From positions 477,501 through 541,500 of the forward strand of contig MBPM02000029.1 of NCBI GenBank assembly GCA_001695595.3: a stretch of DNA of 64,000 bases, in the 5' to 3' direction. Below are positions 11,882 through 21,464 of this stretch, piece after piece. The stretch comes from Plasmopara viticola (lineage: Eukaryota > Oomycota > Peronosporomycetes > Peronosporales > Peronosporaceae). How positions within the stretch are numbered: position 1 is the first letter of the stretch; the number at the start of each line of letters is the position of its first letter. A program made the position numbers and the translations under genes. The notes beneath the pieces were generated by a model. The model saw only the letters and a list, made by a program, of their open reading frames with translations, ran no database searches and was not told where the DNA came from.

Positions 11882-12112
11882 AATGTATGCGACAAAATGG
11901 ACGTGACGAGGCCACTTCTACCGCTTGTTTGGCTTTGAATTTATAGTGCGACGGCAATAAAGCGACTTGGCGCCGGTGTTATGACAACCCAAAGGCGCAA
12001 GCGTCAAGACATAAGGACAAAATATGTGCTTGAATGAAATTAATTTGGGTAGCGCCGTCTTGCCCGCAGTCGAGAAAATACTTTGAGAAAAACTCTGTGG
12101 AGAGTGTATCAA
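11882..12112 (+). repeat. Module 'block' repeat, copy c
   Basis: Starts with TGTATGCGACAAAATGGACG and contains the AAGCGACTTGGCGCCGGTG segment shared with the copies at 20.5, 32.4 and 48.0 kb. It lies about 630 bp upstream of chitinase copy 3 in the same orientation as the gene. Frames are broken by stops, so this copy codes for nothing obvious. Confidence 0.75.
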
Positions 12113-12686
12113 TATCTTTCTTTACCTTTATATAAGCTTCAGCTTTTTAATACTTTGATAGTACTTCAACTATATTGTATGTTCTGGCATCTCTAATAAA
12201 TTCATACCACAAGAACTGCCCGAACCGTAAAACATTTGAATATTATACGTAACTCTTGCAATGAGTACATTGCCCGGAAGGTCGTGCTTGAAATGCACTT
12301 TGTATACTACAATTTTCTTTGTGTTTGTAGCTATCTCCCCGTACTGGCAAAATCCGTGTCTAGGCTAATTATTGCGACTGCTTCGATCGAAAGTGAAACT
12401 AGAAGAATGGCAATCGCTCCGTACCATATAAAGAAATTGGCCTCATTCAACATTTGACAATACAAAGATGCTCATTTCTGCTATCGGTTGAGCATTGCCA
12501 TCGTGAGGCCACCATCCAATTGCTCGGATGAAATAAAAAGCAGATGTCAGGATAAGATCGTATTCTCCTATAACTGACACTTGGTAAAATTGTCCCCCGC
12601 TTTCTGGTATAGGCTTCTTCGCAATCAACTTCTTGTCCTCGTTTCGGCGACCTAGAGGTGCGATTTGCCCTTTTTTTCGTTTGAAG

Positions 12687-12700
12687 TCACTTTCAATTCG
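12687..12700 (+). promoter_or_regulatory. Inr-like element of chitinase copy 3
   Basis: TCACTTTCAATTCG lies about 40 bp before the ATG and partly fits the oomycete initiator (TCATTYYNCAWTTT). The homologous position in copy 4 reads CCATTTCCAATTTG. Both deviate from the consensus, so the site is weakly supported. Confidence 0.3.
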
Positions 12701-12738
12701 ACTAACAAAGCCACGAGAAAGCCACCAGCAATCAAAGA

Positions 12739-13521
12739 ATGATAAGCATCGGAATATTTGCAGCAATGCGCATCTTGTATGTGGTGTCTGCTGCTTCCAA
12801 TATTCAAGACAAAACGCTGGCTGAGATTCCAACTGCGCCGAGCCGTGCTTTATCCCCCGCGTCATATCCAGCGAAAAGCTCGAGTTTCGCTCGTTTTTGC
12901 GATCAAACTCGCTTTCACGAGTTGTTTCCTAATGCCATCGAGCTTTACAAATTTAACGGTTTAGTGGACGCCGCCAACAAGTACCCGGAGTTTGCCAACA
13001 CTGGCAACGACGAAGACGACAAGCGTGAGTTAGCTGCTTTTTTGGCCCAGACTGCTCATGATTGCGACAACTTTAAAGCAGCCGAAGAATATGCTCGCAA
13101 TACGTACGACGTATGGCAGTATTGTGACAATACAACGTACCCATGCGCACCCGGCCGTCGGTACCATGGCCGTGGTCCTATCCAGCTCTCGTGGAACTAC
13201 AATTATTATAATGCTGGCGAAGCTCTTGGCATCGACCTCCTTGACAACCCTGACATTGTTGCAACCAATACGACTGTGACATGGATGACGACGCTCTGGT
13301 TCTGGATGACGCCTCAATCTGGACGCGTGATCCACGACGTCGTCACCAAAATGAACGGCTTTGCTATCTCCACCGACATCATAAATGGTGGACTCGAGTG
13401 CGGTCCAGACGCTCCTAATAAGGAGAACGAGCTGCAGCGCATAAGGTACTTTAGCCGAATGTGCGACGCGCTGGGCGTGCAGCCATTGGGCAACGTGTCG
13501 TGCAACGGCATGCAGACTTAG
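12739..13521 (+). CDS. GH19 chitinase copy 3, full length with altered catalytic residue
   Basis: A 260-residue glycoside hydrolase family 19 protein. GH19 enzymes cleave the beta-1,4 bonds of chitin with inversion. A short hydrophobic leader (FAAMRILYVVSAAS, residues 7-20) may be a signal peptide. The core [15 protein letters not shown] lies at about residues 143-157, followed by [33 protein letters not shown] and a Cys-rich end. In the bacterial-type spacing (general acid and second Glu nine residues apart) the second Glu is E117, but the first position is Asp108 (GAT at 13,060-13,062) followed by Cys109. All the other copies that retain this site have Glu-Ser. Activity is therefore doubtful. 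The start was chosen because it matches the ATG position in copies 1 and 4; a second in-frame ATG is at codon 10. It lies in the right arm of an inverted duplication with copy 1. Confidence 0.9.
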   Translation: MISIGIFAAMRILYVVSAASNIQDKTLAEIPTAPSRALSPASYPAKSSSFARFCDQTRFHELFPNAIELYKFNGLVDAANKYPEFANTGNDEDDKRELAAFLAQTAHDCDNFKAAEEYARNTYDVWQYCDNTTYPCAPGRRYHGRGPIQLSWNYNYYNAGEALGIDLLDNPDIVATNTTVTWMTTLWFWMTPQSGRVIHDVVTKMNGFAISTDIINGGLECGPDAPNKENELQRIRYFSRMCDALGVQPLGNVSCNGMQT

Positions 13522-13639
13522 ATAACGAAGCCGTTGATCTGGGTCGGTAGTCTAGAAAACTTTCCGCTTAAGTGTATTTCGGAAATGAATGGTAACATTG
13601 TGCCCGAACTACGTGGTCCACGTTTTTGATATAGGAAAA

Positions 13640-15190
13640 GTGACGAAATATAAGGCTACCAGTGAACAGCTGTTTGTCTTGATAGGACTAACATATTTTA
13701 TACATATGGCCCTTCCTGTCATTCTCAAAATGCACTAATTTCTAGAGGCAGAGACTATATCCATATCGTGACGAATTAGTAGTATGCAGAAAGGTGTTGC
13801 CGATAGGGAACCTGATTTGCACCTGAAGCCACTATTCTTATGGAGTTTTTACAATGAAAGAACAGTTTTTAGTACAGCGCGTTAAGCACAGATGATACTG
13901 CGCGTACGCTCTAGCTTCAGCCAAAATTTGGTAGATTCGAGCAGCGAGCACCAACAAATGTAAATGACCATTTGAATTAAATTGCAACAGTGGATTTGCT
14001 AGTGATGAACGAGTGTAAAAAATCGCGGACGATGAAGAATGGTTGCTCAAGCTAAAAGGGTCAGCTATGCACAGAACGCGTTAAATAATGAAATCTCGGA
14101 TACTAGCCTCCACTTTAGGTCGACTCACACGGTCGTGGCGGTAATGCAATCTTATATTACACACTGATATGACTTACCCCTGCGACCGTAATTTACACTG
14201 ACCTTACAGAGATCTGAATACTGCTTTATAAATTTTTGGTTGATCGTGTAGTTCTGGGAGCGTACAACATTCTTTACATTTTTGTATTAGAGACTGGAAT
14301 GCACACATTAAAGCAAAAGCTCATATACAAATTTGTACGCCGATGTGTGCTTTGCCCTGCCATAGCTGCAATCGCATCCATCTTCGTTTGGTGTAAGCGA
14401 TTTCGCAGCAGCAACATAATAATAGCTTCGTACTTTGCCAAGACATCTAGTCCAAGCTTGTATAGATAAAACGTTCACATCGGTTCAGCCAGCGATCAAA
14501 TATAAAGTGTAGGTCGAGTAGTCACGTTGTCAAACCACCCCTTTTCGAGCGAGAGCTTGTCGATGCACTGTAAGACCATGTCTTGGTGACACTGTACATT
14601 CTGCGCTATCCGACTTTGACCCAGTTCATTGCGCGAAAGCCGAACGTATGTTACGCTTCATCTAGCCACGATCAAAGGTACAGCCCATCTTCGTCCAGCA
14701 ATTAAATAAAGATCAAAGGTAATCACGCCATTAAATTGTACGATTAAAAAAGGGTTTGCGGGTTTGTGCCGGCTGTGAGCGATAACATGGTGTTGTACGA
14801 ATTTGAAACCCAGGATATCTTTAATGCACAAAGCACGAAGGAAGTAGAATATATCAAAATGGGTGAAACCAACGAGATAATTCATTGCTCCGTTGCATCT
14901 GCAAGCGGCTTAACAGAATTTTGAAATGCCCGAGATCCGTGGTGACAACAAGCGTAAGTCCGGCAAGCGTGTATGCAGTACCGCATCTGCATGACAAGAC
15001 AGCTTACCAAGTCAACACAATTTGCGTCGGCATTTAAATCACTTGCAGCCGCTAAGTTAAGCCATACTGAAGGCAATAGAATAGATAACATGCAACTGAA
15101 TTAACCACAATCAGCTGGAAGGTGACATGCTTCTGTACAGCATCAATAAGTTTAAAGTTCCACGCACTCTACCCGCAAGCGATGCTGATG
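13640..15190 (+). mobile_element. Ty1/copia-related remnant
   Basis: Around 14,646 the plus strand reads AERMLRFI and then a stop. This matches the IAxRMLRxxAGT segment at the RT to RNase H junction of copies at 24.45 and 53.02 kb (plus) and 45.03 kb (minus). Surrounding blocks (14.1-15.0 kb) are shared with those copies. The part from 13,640 to about 14,100 has no recognised content. Confidence 0.5.
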
Positions 15191-15195
15191 CGCGA

Positions 15196-15475
15196 GAGTC
15201 GTTTATGAATGCTATGACACGCCAGCTCATGATGTTTTTATATGGTGGTCAAGCACGGTATCCACAACAAAACAAAGTATATACATACATGTTTTTAATA
15301 AAAAATGAAAGCAAACGAACTTGCCATTTCACTACCAAAAACCTATCGTCGTAAAGGCTTACAATTCGAAAAAATTTTCTTGGTTTTTTTGCCCGAGTGT
15401 AAGGTACACAAAGTCCATCACGCCAACTCAATTTTGAAGTAGAAATAGTTAAGAAAACGATAGTCAATAATATTT
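15196..15475 (+). repeat. Tandem duplication, unit 1 (280 bp)
   Basis: Begins GAGTCGTTTATGAATGCTAT and is followed head to tail by a second copy. The two differ by a few substitutions and indels, for example in the homopolymers near 15,290 and 15,390. No gene is recognised in the unit. Confidence 0.9.
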
Positions 15476-15750
15476 GAGTCGTTTATGAATGCTATGACAC
15501 GCCACCTCATGATGTTTATATATGGTGGTCAAGCACGGTATCCACAACAAAACAAAGCATATATACATGTTTTAATTAAGAATGAAAGCAAACGAACTTG
15601 CCATTTCACTACCAAAGACCTATCGTCGTAAAGGCTTAGAATTCGAAATTTTTTTCCTGGTTGTTTTGCCCGAGTGTAAGGTACACAAAGTCCATCACGC
15701 CTACTCAATTTGAAGAAGAAATAGTTAAGAAAACGATAGTCATAAATATT
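15476..15750 (+). repeat. Tandem duplication, unit 2 (about 275 bp)
   Basis: Second copy of the unit starting at 15,196, with the same first 20 bases. It ends after the GAAAACGATAGTCA segment. The high similarity suggests a recent event compared with the decay of the surrounding copia sequence. Confidence 0.9.
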
Positions 15751-15754
15751 TTAA

Positions 15755-16140
15755 TAGCATTTCTAAGATTTTTTGGGAAACGACTTGCGTTATCATACGG
15801 CATTCAGCATTAATACATGTTTAATGGAATCCTTTGAAACTTACACTAGTGTACTATCACTCTTTCAAGGTCCATAATTCAATCAAAGCACGCTAATTTT
15901 GCAAGTGCCAGATTGGCAAAGCTACTCAAAACAAATCAGCTTTTAATTTGTAATGTGAGGTCCCAGAAAATATCACAAAAGAATCTGTTGAAAAGCATCA
16001 TCCAAAATAACTTGAAATTTTAATAATTGATTACATAAAAATCAACGAGCACCCACACTGTTGATTATTACCAACTTCTGTCATCACTCCGGGCTGAGCC
16101 TTAGTGGTGTGGGCAAGGTATCAGGTGCTAAATAGCATCT
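15755..16140. other. No recognised feature
   Basis: AT-rich sequence with no frame or repeat that I could assign. Confidence 0.4.
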
Positions 16141-16900
16141 GCAATACTTAAAGTACGGTTTTGTTTTTTATGCTTTCCAATACTATAACAACGCTGGCAA
16201 ACTCTTTATCATAAAAGTATGGTGATTCTAGAAATGCAAAGCTCCCGCTTAGTCTCGAGCAACACGCTCTCACACGCTTGATGACTGTGACACAAACAGA
16301 CATTGCTTTCTGATGCAGAATGTGGTCTCCTAAACCATTTCGCATGGCACATATTTTTGGCCTGGTAGTTCCCGACTCCTACTGGACTGATGACTTTTTC
16401 GATCGCAAGTCTACATAGTTATTCGATAGGCGCACCTAGCGTTTATAAAGCAAGATGCAGTTACGCGATACATTGCAATCTGTCCAACGTACTAGAGCCT
16501 TCCATCCGATAATTCAAAGGGGGGTCGACATTGTCTATAGAGACTTCAGCGACAGCAAGCGAATCAGGAGCAGGGCTCAAGGTCCTCTACATAACCGACC
16601 ACGCATTGATTTGTTGTTTGGCCAAATCAGCGTGGATAAGTCGAGTTGGAGTACCATGAATTCTCTGTTTTCAATTGAGCGTAAGTGCTGTGCATTTATA
16701 GCCAGCTCAAGGGCTATAAGAAATTTATGGTCTCTTTCAGAGAGCGACAATAACCAAGTCGAATCACATCGAGGGTGCTTTAAACAGAACCCTTTTGACA
16801 CTTTTAAATCCGGTGACACTTTTAAATTATTTTATCAGCGCAGTCATCGTCAGTGTAAATACACGAGTTAGACGTTCTTTTGGCTAATGGGCTAATACTT
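16140..16900 (+). mobile_element. Ty1/copia RT to RNase H remnant
   Basis: Homologous to 29.95-30.6 kb on the plus strand: both contain the segment with antisense VCVTVIK / VCVKVIK and then AGCGAATCAGGA(G/C) followed by GCTCAAG. The 138-codon plus frame at 16,455-16,871 falls within the RNase H-equivalent part but has no intact catalytic motif. The 65-codon minus frame at 16,148-16,345 is antisense. Confidence 0.5.
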
Positions 16901-16979
16901 AAATCTTGGCTTGATGTAGAGTAACATGTATTTAGCTATTTTGTCCTGGGGGCATTCTGGTAGAACAGGTACTTGTAAG

Positions 16980-17910
16980 ACGCAGTTTGAAAAGCGCAAT
17001 GTCGAGACTTGACGTTGAAAGCAGGTCTTGCAGTGCGCCGACAAGCTCTCGTTGTATAAGCATCGAGTTATTCTTACATTTCGTCACTCAAACGCGCAAA
17101 GCATCCAATATTGCAGCATTTAGTGCGCCGACAAGCTCTCGCTGTGTAAACATCGAGTCATTCTTACATTTTGTCACTCAAACGCGCAAAACATCCAATA
17201 TTGCAGCATTGCTGAAAATTCTTTTGTGTAACTACTTAAGCACTTCGATCATGTACTGCTGCAGGCTTGATTTTCATGGTTTACTGTTGCTCATTCGGCA
17301 CGCACTTTGCTTGAGTTCATAAATCGTCGACGTACACAGGTGATAGTCAGGACATATTTTTGCCTAAAAACGTCTGTCAAACTCGACGGTTAAGCACATT
17401 CTTTATTACGGGCTTCTTCAGAGTTTAGATCTATTTGCGTGGCGTCTGTTTTAAAATGTAAGAATTTTTTGTGTAATAAATTATCACCGAATTCAGATAC
17501 GTATATATTTCCTCCTCCAGTTGCTGTACAGAAATGTGGTCTTGACTTTCTAATTGTACACTTCGCATACAAGTTGTAGCGTGTACAATAGAGCCGTTGG
17601 TTACATCCAATCAAATTGTGGGTCTAAATTTCTCGCCGCAATCCAAGCCTATAAGCTGCAGAATATCACGAATGACAAGTCTGCGTTATAACATTTAATA
17701 CCACCTCACGCTTTATAGCTACATGTAATCTCTTGCTTATCTTTGACATCGATTTGTAGCATTGAATGATCCAGTTTGTACGTTGTTGCACCGAATAGAT
17801 ATAGTGTCCTTCCTCGTATGTCATTTTTAGCCTTGCGACCTGCATATAGCTTGTCAAAATCGGTTGGTCGCACCCTCCGGTCTTTACCCTTTCACAGTGC
17901 GATGTCTATT
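16980..17910 (-). mobile_element. Ty1/copia-related remnant, with internal tandem repeat
   Basis: Shares blocks with 8.0-9.1 kb and 45.09-45.9 kb (for example GCGCAATGTC(A/G)AGACTT at about 16,996 and GTGCGCCGACAAGCT). The coding strand of the family here is minus. No intact domain is left. Confidence 0.5.
17032..17211. repeat. Tandem repeat, 2 x 90 bp
   Basis: Units 17,032-17,121 and 17,122-17,211 both begin AGTGCGCCGACAAGCTCTCG and end ATCCAATATTGCAGCATT. They differ at about six positions. The sister copy at 45.1 kb has one unit, so this is a local duplication inside the copia remnant. Confidence 0.9.
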
Positions 17911-17918
17911 TCGTTAAC

Positions 17919-18022
17919 GCCAGCTTAAATGCAACACGCAAATTCGCTTGGATTTGCGTGTAACGCCAGTCTAAAAGCAACACGCAAATTCGCTTGAATT
18001 CGCGTGTTGCTTTTAAGCTGGC
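17919..18022. repeat. Three-half-unit hairpin element
   Basis: Half-units at 17,919-17,950 (direct), 17,965-17,996 (direct) and 17,997-18,022 (inverted) share GCAACACGCAAATTCGC. The last two form a near-perfect hairpin with only a few bases between the arms. This looks like a small foldback or MITE-type insertion. A Rho-independent terminator is not expected in a eukaryote. Confidence 0.8.
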
Positions 18023-18152
18023 TTTAATGTGTTTTCGGTGGCTTCCAATTCCGTCGATACCTAAACTTTGATGCATAATCGACGTTTTGTTGTAAATTAT
18101 CCAAATAGAGTTTTCTCGATGCGCTTTTTAGAACGTCGACTTGATCTTGAAG

Positions 18153-18478
18153 AGCTTGGAAAAGGTTGGGGTGACGCCCTCTTTCCAAGCGCGGGGGCAA
18201 AATGCTCGCGCGTTTCGGGCAGGTGCTCTCGGGCATCTGCAGGTCTCTAACGAGTCTCACCCTCGACGCGACGGTTTCCAGCACCGGGCGCCACCTGGGC
18301 TCTTACCAAGTCAGAGCCAAACAAAATAATGGAAGACCCTCACGACCTCGGTGCTGGCTGCACTGCCCGCCGAACGAGACCCGACGTATGCGGATACCAC
18401 TCTATGCCGTGGACTAGCCAGACTGAGCCTAGCACGTGCATAACTTGGCAACGCGATAACGTAATACATTACATTACA
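18153..18478 (+). mobile_element. SINE-like retroelement, copy A
   Basis: A 326-bp element flanked by a 12-bp target-site duplication TTGATCTTGAAG (18,141-18,152 and 18,479-18,490). It starts near AAAGGTTGGGGTGACGCCC and ends in a short tandem tail (ATTAC)n. It matches copies at 31,941 and 47,468 along its length. Flanking duplications of variable length, a simple-repeat tail and 5' truncation in one copy are the marks of LINE-dependent retrotransposition. I could not identify clear pol III A and B boxes, so it may instead be a LINE 3' end. Confidence 0.85.
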
Positions 18479-18499
18479 TTGATCTTGAAGCTCAAAATC

Positions 18500-19080
18500 A
18501 GCTAATAAATGCACTATTAGCTGGGCTGTACGCAACTTTGATTGGTCTATAATGTAAGGGACGCTAACCAGCCCCTCAGTACCCCTAAGCTATAATAATT
18601 ATTATTGATTGGTTGGAGCGAACACCATTAATTGAAATGTTCTGTAGGATACAGCACATTCGCGATGCACAAAGCCTTGCACGAATGGAAGCTGATAATT
18701 TGATAATGAACGGAGATGGCTGGTCCATGAAAAGGGGGGCTGGTTAGCGGCTCCTGTGATGTAATATAATATGGTCACAAGTGCTATCTCATCATGCGAA
18801 AAGTGAAAGATTACTAACAACGTTTCTGTCCAGCTTGCGCACCTTCGATTTACAGCTTGGCATGATGTCACAGAGTGGTTGCGCCGATAAAGAAACTTAT
18901 TGCTAGCTTGCAGTAAAATGTAGCTGTGTACGCGACGGTAGCTACGTCGGCGCGAGTCACTGGGAACCTACTTTCTTCCAGCTCATTTTAATATATGAAT
19001 AGCCTCTTGAGGTATAGACATTTGGTGTACAATTGATATTTAATAGAAAGGTAGGTATTTAGTTTGCCGAGATTCTCCAA
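18500..19080 (-). mobile_element. Ty1/copia-related remnant
   Basis: Continues the remnant interrupted by the hairpin and SINE-like element. The GGCTGTACGCAACTTTGATTGG stretch at about 18,523 resembles the LTR-like region near 31,380, and GTAGCTACGTCGGCGCGAGTC near 18,940 matches the 9.56, 46.45 and 51.65 kb copies. No domain is intact. Confidence 0.45.
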
Positions 19081-19126
19081 AAAAGATCATTAGTACGCCA
19101 TTAAGTCCCATAAATCCGTTCGTTGC

Positions 19127-19918
19127 CTAAGTCTGCAGATCGTTGCACGAGGTATTACCCAGTGGTTGCACGCCCAGTGCGTCGCACATTCGGGTAAAGT
19201 AACTTATGCGCTGCAGCTCGTTCTCCTTATTAGGAGCGTCTGGACCGCACTCGAGTTCACCATTTATGATGTCGGTGGAGATGGCAAAGCCGTTCATTTT
19301 GGTGACGACGTCGTGGATCACGCGTCCAGCTTGAGGCGTCATCCAGTACCAGAGCGCCGTCATCCACGTGACACTTGTATCCGTCGCAACAATGTCAGGG
19401 TTATCAAGGAGGTCGATGCCAAGAGCTTCGCCAGCATGATAGTAATTATAGTTCCAGGAGAGCTGGATAGGTCCACGGCCATGGTAGCGACGGCCAGGTG
19501 CGCATGGGTACGTTGTATTGTCACAATACTGCCACACGTCGTACGTATCGCGAGCATACTCTTCGGCTGCTTTAAAATTGTCGCTCTCATGAGCAGTCTG
19601 GGCCAAAAAGGCAGCCAACTCACGCTTGTCGTCTACGTCGTTGCCAGTGTTGGCGAACTCCGGGTACTTGTTGGCGGCGTTTACTAAACCGTCAAAATTG
19701 TAAAGCTCGATGGCATCAGGAAACAACTCGTGAAAGCGAGTTTGGTCGAAGAAACGATCGAAACTCGAGCGATTCGCTAAATTTGTCGTAGGGGATGAAG
19801 CACAATTTGGCGCTATTGGGATCTCAGCCAGCGTCGAATTTTGAACAACTTCGTTGCTGGAAGAAGCAGAAGCTACGTACAAGATGCGCATTGCCGCGAA
19901 GAGCCGAGCGCTCACCAT
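19127..19918 (-). CDS. GH19 chitinase copy 4, intact (best candidate active copy)
   Basis: A 263-residue GH19 chitinase and the only copy with a complete frame and both predicted catalytic glutamates: E111 in QTAHES and E120 in AAEEY. The nine-residue spacing is that of bacterial ChiC/ChiG-type GH19 enzymes rather than plant class I. A hydrophobic leader (LFAAMRILYVASASSS, residues 6-21) suggests secretion. Further landmarks: Cys132/Cys139 in [26 protein letters not shown] (148-163), [21 protein letters not shown], and INGELECG, where most copies have INGGLECG. Length fits a single catalytic domain with no chitin-binding module. Oomycete walls are mainly glucan and cellulose with little chitin, so the substrate may be own wall chitin or that of competitors; this cannot be told from sequence. 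It forms one end of a large palindrome whose other end is truncated copy 5. Confidence 0.93.
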   Translation of the reverse strand: MVSARLFAAMRILYVASASSSNEVVQNSTLAEIPIAPNCASSPTTNLANRSSFDRFFDQTRFHELFPDAIELYNFDGLVNAANKYPEFANTGNDVDDKRELAAFLAQTAHESDNFKAAEEYARDTYDVWQYCDNTTYPCAPGRRYHGRGPIQLSWNYNYYHAGEALGIDLLDNPDIVATDTSVTWMTALWYWMTPQAGRVIHDVVTKMNGFAISTDIINGELECGPDAPNKENELQRISYFTRMCDALGVQPLGNTSCNDLQT

Positions 19919-20495
19919 GTCTTAATGGCTAGTGAACTTGCTGGTGGCTTGTCAGTCAAATTGGAAATGGCTTAATGGTAAATAATATTTTCCTGTTACC
20001 GAGTGGGTGAATTTCAGACAAATTTTCAAATCCCTCCCATCCGGACACAACCCTACTAGTCGGAGGCTGTGACGAGGTTCTCATCGTTATAATTCTAATT
20101 ATTCAAGGGAGCGACGTTTACAAGACGGTATTGCTTTATGGAAGGCGCCTGATGCCGAGGTCGATGAAAATTTTGACACTAATCGGCTCATTTTCGATCT
20201 TCTAAGCGATCAATGCTTTCGTACGGAATCTTACTGTACCTTCGTTTCAGTACCCAAAGGATACCACAAAAAGGCCACGAGGTAGTTCAGCTACCACACA
20301 TACGGAGTTAAAGTTATAGAATTGGTCATATATTGATTGCACCACGCAGGATTTGAGTGGTACTGTCAAACGGTGACTTCCAAAAAAAGGCGGTCCAGCC
20401 ATCAAATAAAGGTGTTAGAATCTTAGCGATTTGGGAATGAAGGCTACCAGACCCACAAAAACTAGCGCAGCGCCTTCATTTTCGAGAAAATTTAA
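19919..20495. repeat. Left palindrome arm: 5' flank of chitinase copy 4
   Basis: Matches 32,545-33,065 in inverse orientation. Examples are CCTACTAGTCGGAGGCTGTGA near 20,052, GGAAGGCGCC(T/C)TATGCCGA near 20,140, and the GTACCTTCG segment followed by GGATACCACAAAAAGGCCACGA near 20,240-20,280. The same flank starting at the ATACGGAGTTAAAGTT segment adjoins copy 2 at 5770. No gene is recognised between the chitinase and the block. Confidence 0.8.
19958..19971 (-). promoter_or_regulatory. Inr-like element of chitinase copy 4
   Basis: On the minus strand GCCATTTCCAATTT lies about 40 bp before the ATG. It resembles the oomycete initiator GCTCATTYBNCAWTTT with two single-base gaps. The same place is conserved in copy 5 (33,048-33,063), whose gene has lost its first 60-odd codons. 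Confidence 0.35.
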
Positions 20496-20774
20496 GTGAG
20501 CAATCGAATGGCTGTGCGTGTATGCAAGACACTTTCGCGACAAAGTGAACGCGACGAGGCGTGTTTCGACCGCTTGTTTGGCTTTAAAGTCTATGATGTT
20601 GCGATGGACACCCTTAAGCGACTTGGCGCCGGTGTCATTACAACCCGAACATGCAAGCGTCGAGACAAAGGGGACGAATTGTACGAAATAAATCTTGGGT
20701 TGCTCGCAGTCGAGATAATACTTTACAAAAAGTCCGCATGTATGTATTACATTCGGAGAGCGGTAACTTTCCCA
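20490..20774 (+). repeat. Module 'block' repeat, copy d (95-codon frame)
   Basis: The best-preserved block. A frame of 95 codons (20,496-20,783) opens with GTG; the first ATG is codon 5. It reads VCKTLSRQSERDEACFDRLF. The inverted partner at 32,341-32,538 keeps the first 40 or so residues with mostly conservative changes (VCKTLTRQSKRDDACYDRLF) and then shifts frame by one base. Other copies have stops early on. It could be a decayed short gene or non-coding repeat. I know no family that it belongs to. Confidence 0.6.
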
Positions 20775-20782
20775 ATAATTTA

Positions 20783-20863
20783 GAAAGCGCCTATAACTAC
20801 ACCTAGAGCTCCACCCGCCTCTTTATGCTGACCAATCAAAGTACAGCTTCATATCTTCAGCCA
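20783..20863 (+). repeat. Left terminal inverted repeat
   Basis: 81 bp, inverse match to 22,697-22,768. Over the inner 34 bases only one mismatch is seen; the outer part has a gap of about nine bases. Confidence 0.85.
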
Positions 20864-20979
20864 CCGCTTTTTCACAAATTTATGAATATTCCTGCCAAAC
20901 CCAATTCTCACATTATTTGTCATTGCTTTACCACGTAACCACGATGCCGAATCTCGAAATTGCCACTATTCCTACTTTG

Positions 20980-21170
20980 AAGAGACGGCAAGCTCTGTTA
21001 AGGCTATTGCCAAATTGACCGGCTTTGCTGTGAGACTCGATCGTATCAAAGAGAGCAAAACAGATTAATTAAGGAAGGCTTGGCCCGGATGTGTTCGCAG
21101 TGGTTGTTCCAAGGAAAAGGGTAATGGCATACGGAACACATCTACGTTAAAAACAAGCTGGCTATTGTGG
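20980..21170 (+). pseudogene. FAR1/MULE-type DNA-binding domain trace
   Basis: The plus strand reads KLTGFAVRLDRIKESKTD before a stop, then after a frame change CVRSGCSKEKG and WHTEHIYVKN. This order (GFxVRxxRxxxSK, then Cys/His ligands, then W) is that of the FAR1 or WRKY-GCM1-like zinc domain found at the N-terminus of Mutator-like transposases. It is broken and short, so it is a remnant at best. It strengthens the Mutator-like reading of the surrounding TIR element. Confidence 0.45.
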
Positions 21171-21430
21171 AACGCGTCTTGCAGCAATCTGGTCACTACT
21201 CATGGGACATGAAGTTGATGAGCATTCTGGACATGAGGCCGCCTCGGACCCCGCAGCCGATGCAGTCAACCGGACGCTAAACCCGGAGAAAGAGACCATC
21301 ATTACTACGATGACCAAAGCTGGCGCGCTATCCTTGCCACACTTTGTCCAAGGGATCCTGCCTGTCTTGTACTCACGAAGGATCTCGGCAACGCAAGACA
21401 AAAGGTACCAATCTTGATATCAATTCTTTC
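21170..21430. other. Unassigned part of the TIR element
   Basis: Contains a plus frame of 71 codons (21,202-21,417) with no recognised motif. It may be more captured host sequence or transposase remnant. Confidence 0.4.
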
Positions 21431-21464
21431 ATATCAAAATTATGCATGCAACTAACACATCACC

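Larger units (their letters stand above)
11882..13640 (+). repeat. Right arm of inverted duplication (chitinase module, copies 1/3)
   Basis: Inverse partner of 3050-4830. It contains the block, about 630 bp of intervening 5' flank, chitinase copy 3 and about 110 bp of 3' flank. The 3' flank keeps the GATATAGGAAAAGTGACGAA segment also seen, inverted, near 3062-3080. Confidence 0.75.

Noticed and set aside
15196..15750. CRISPR or minisatellite array
   Set aside because: Only two long units with no spacers.
17919..18022. Transcription terminator
   Set aside because: Eukaryotic context, no gene ends there, and the three-half-unit layout fits a foldback repeat better.
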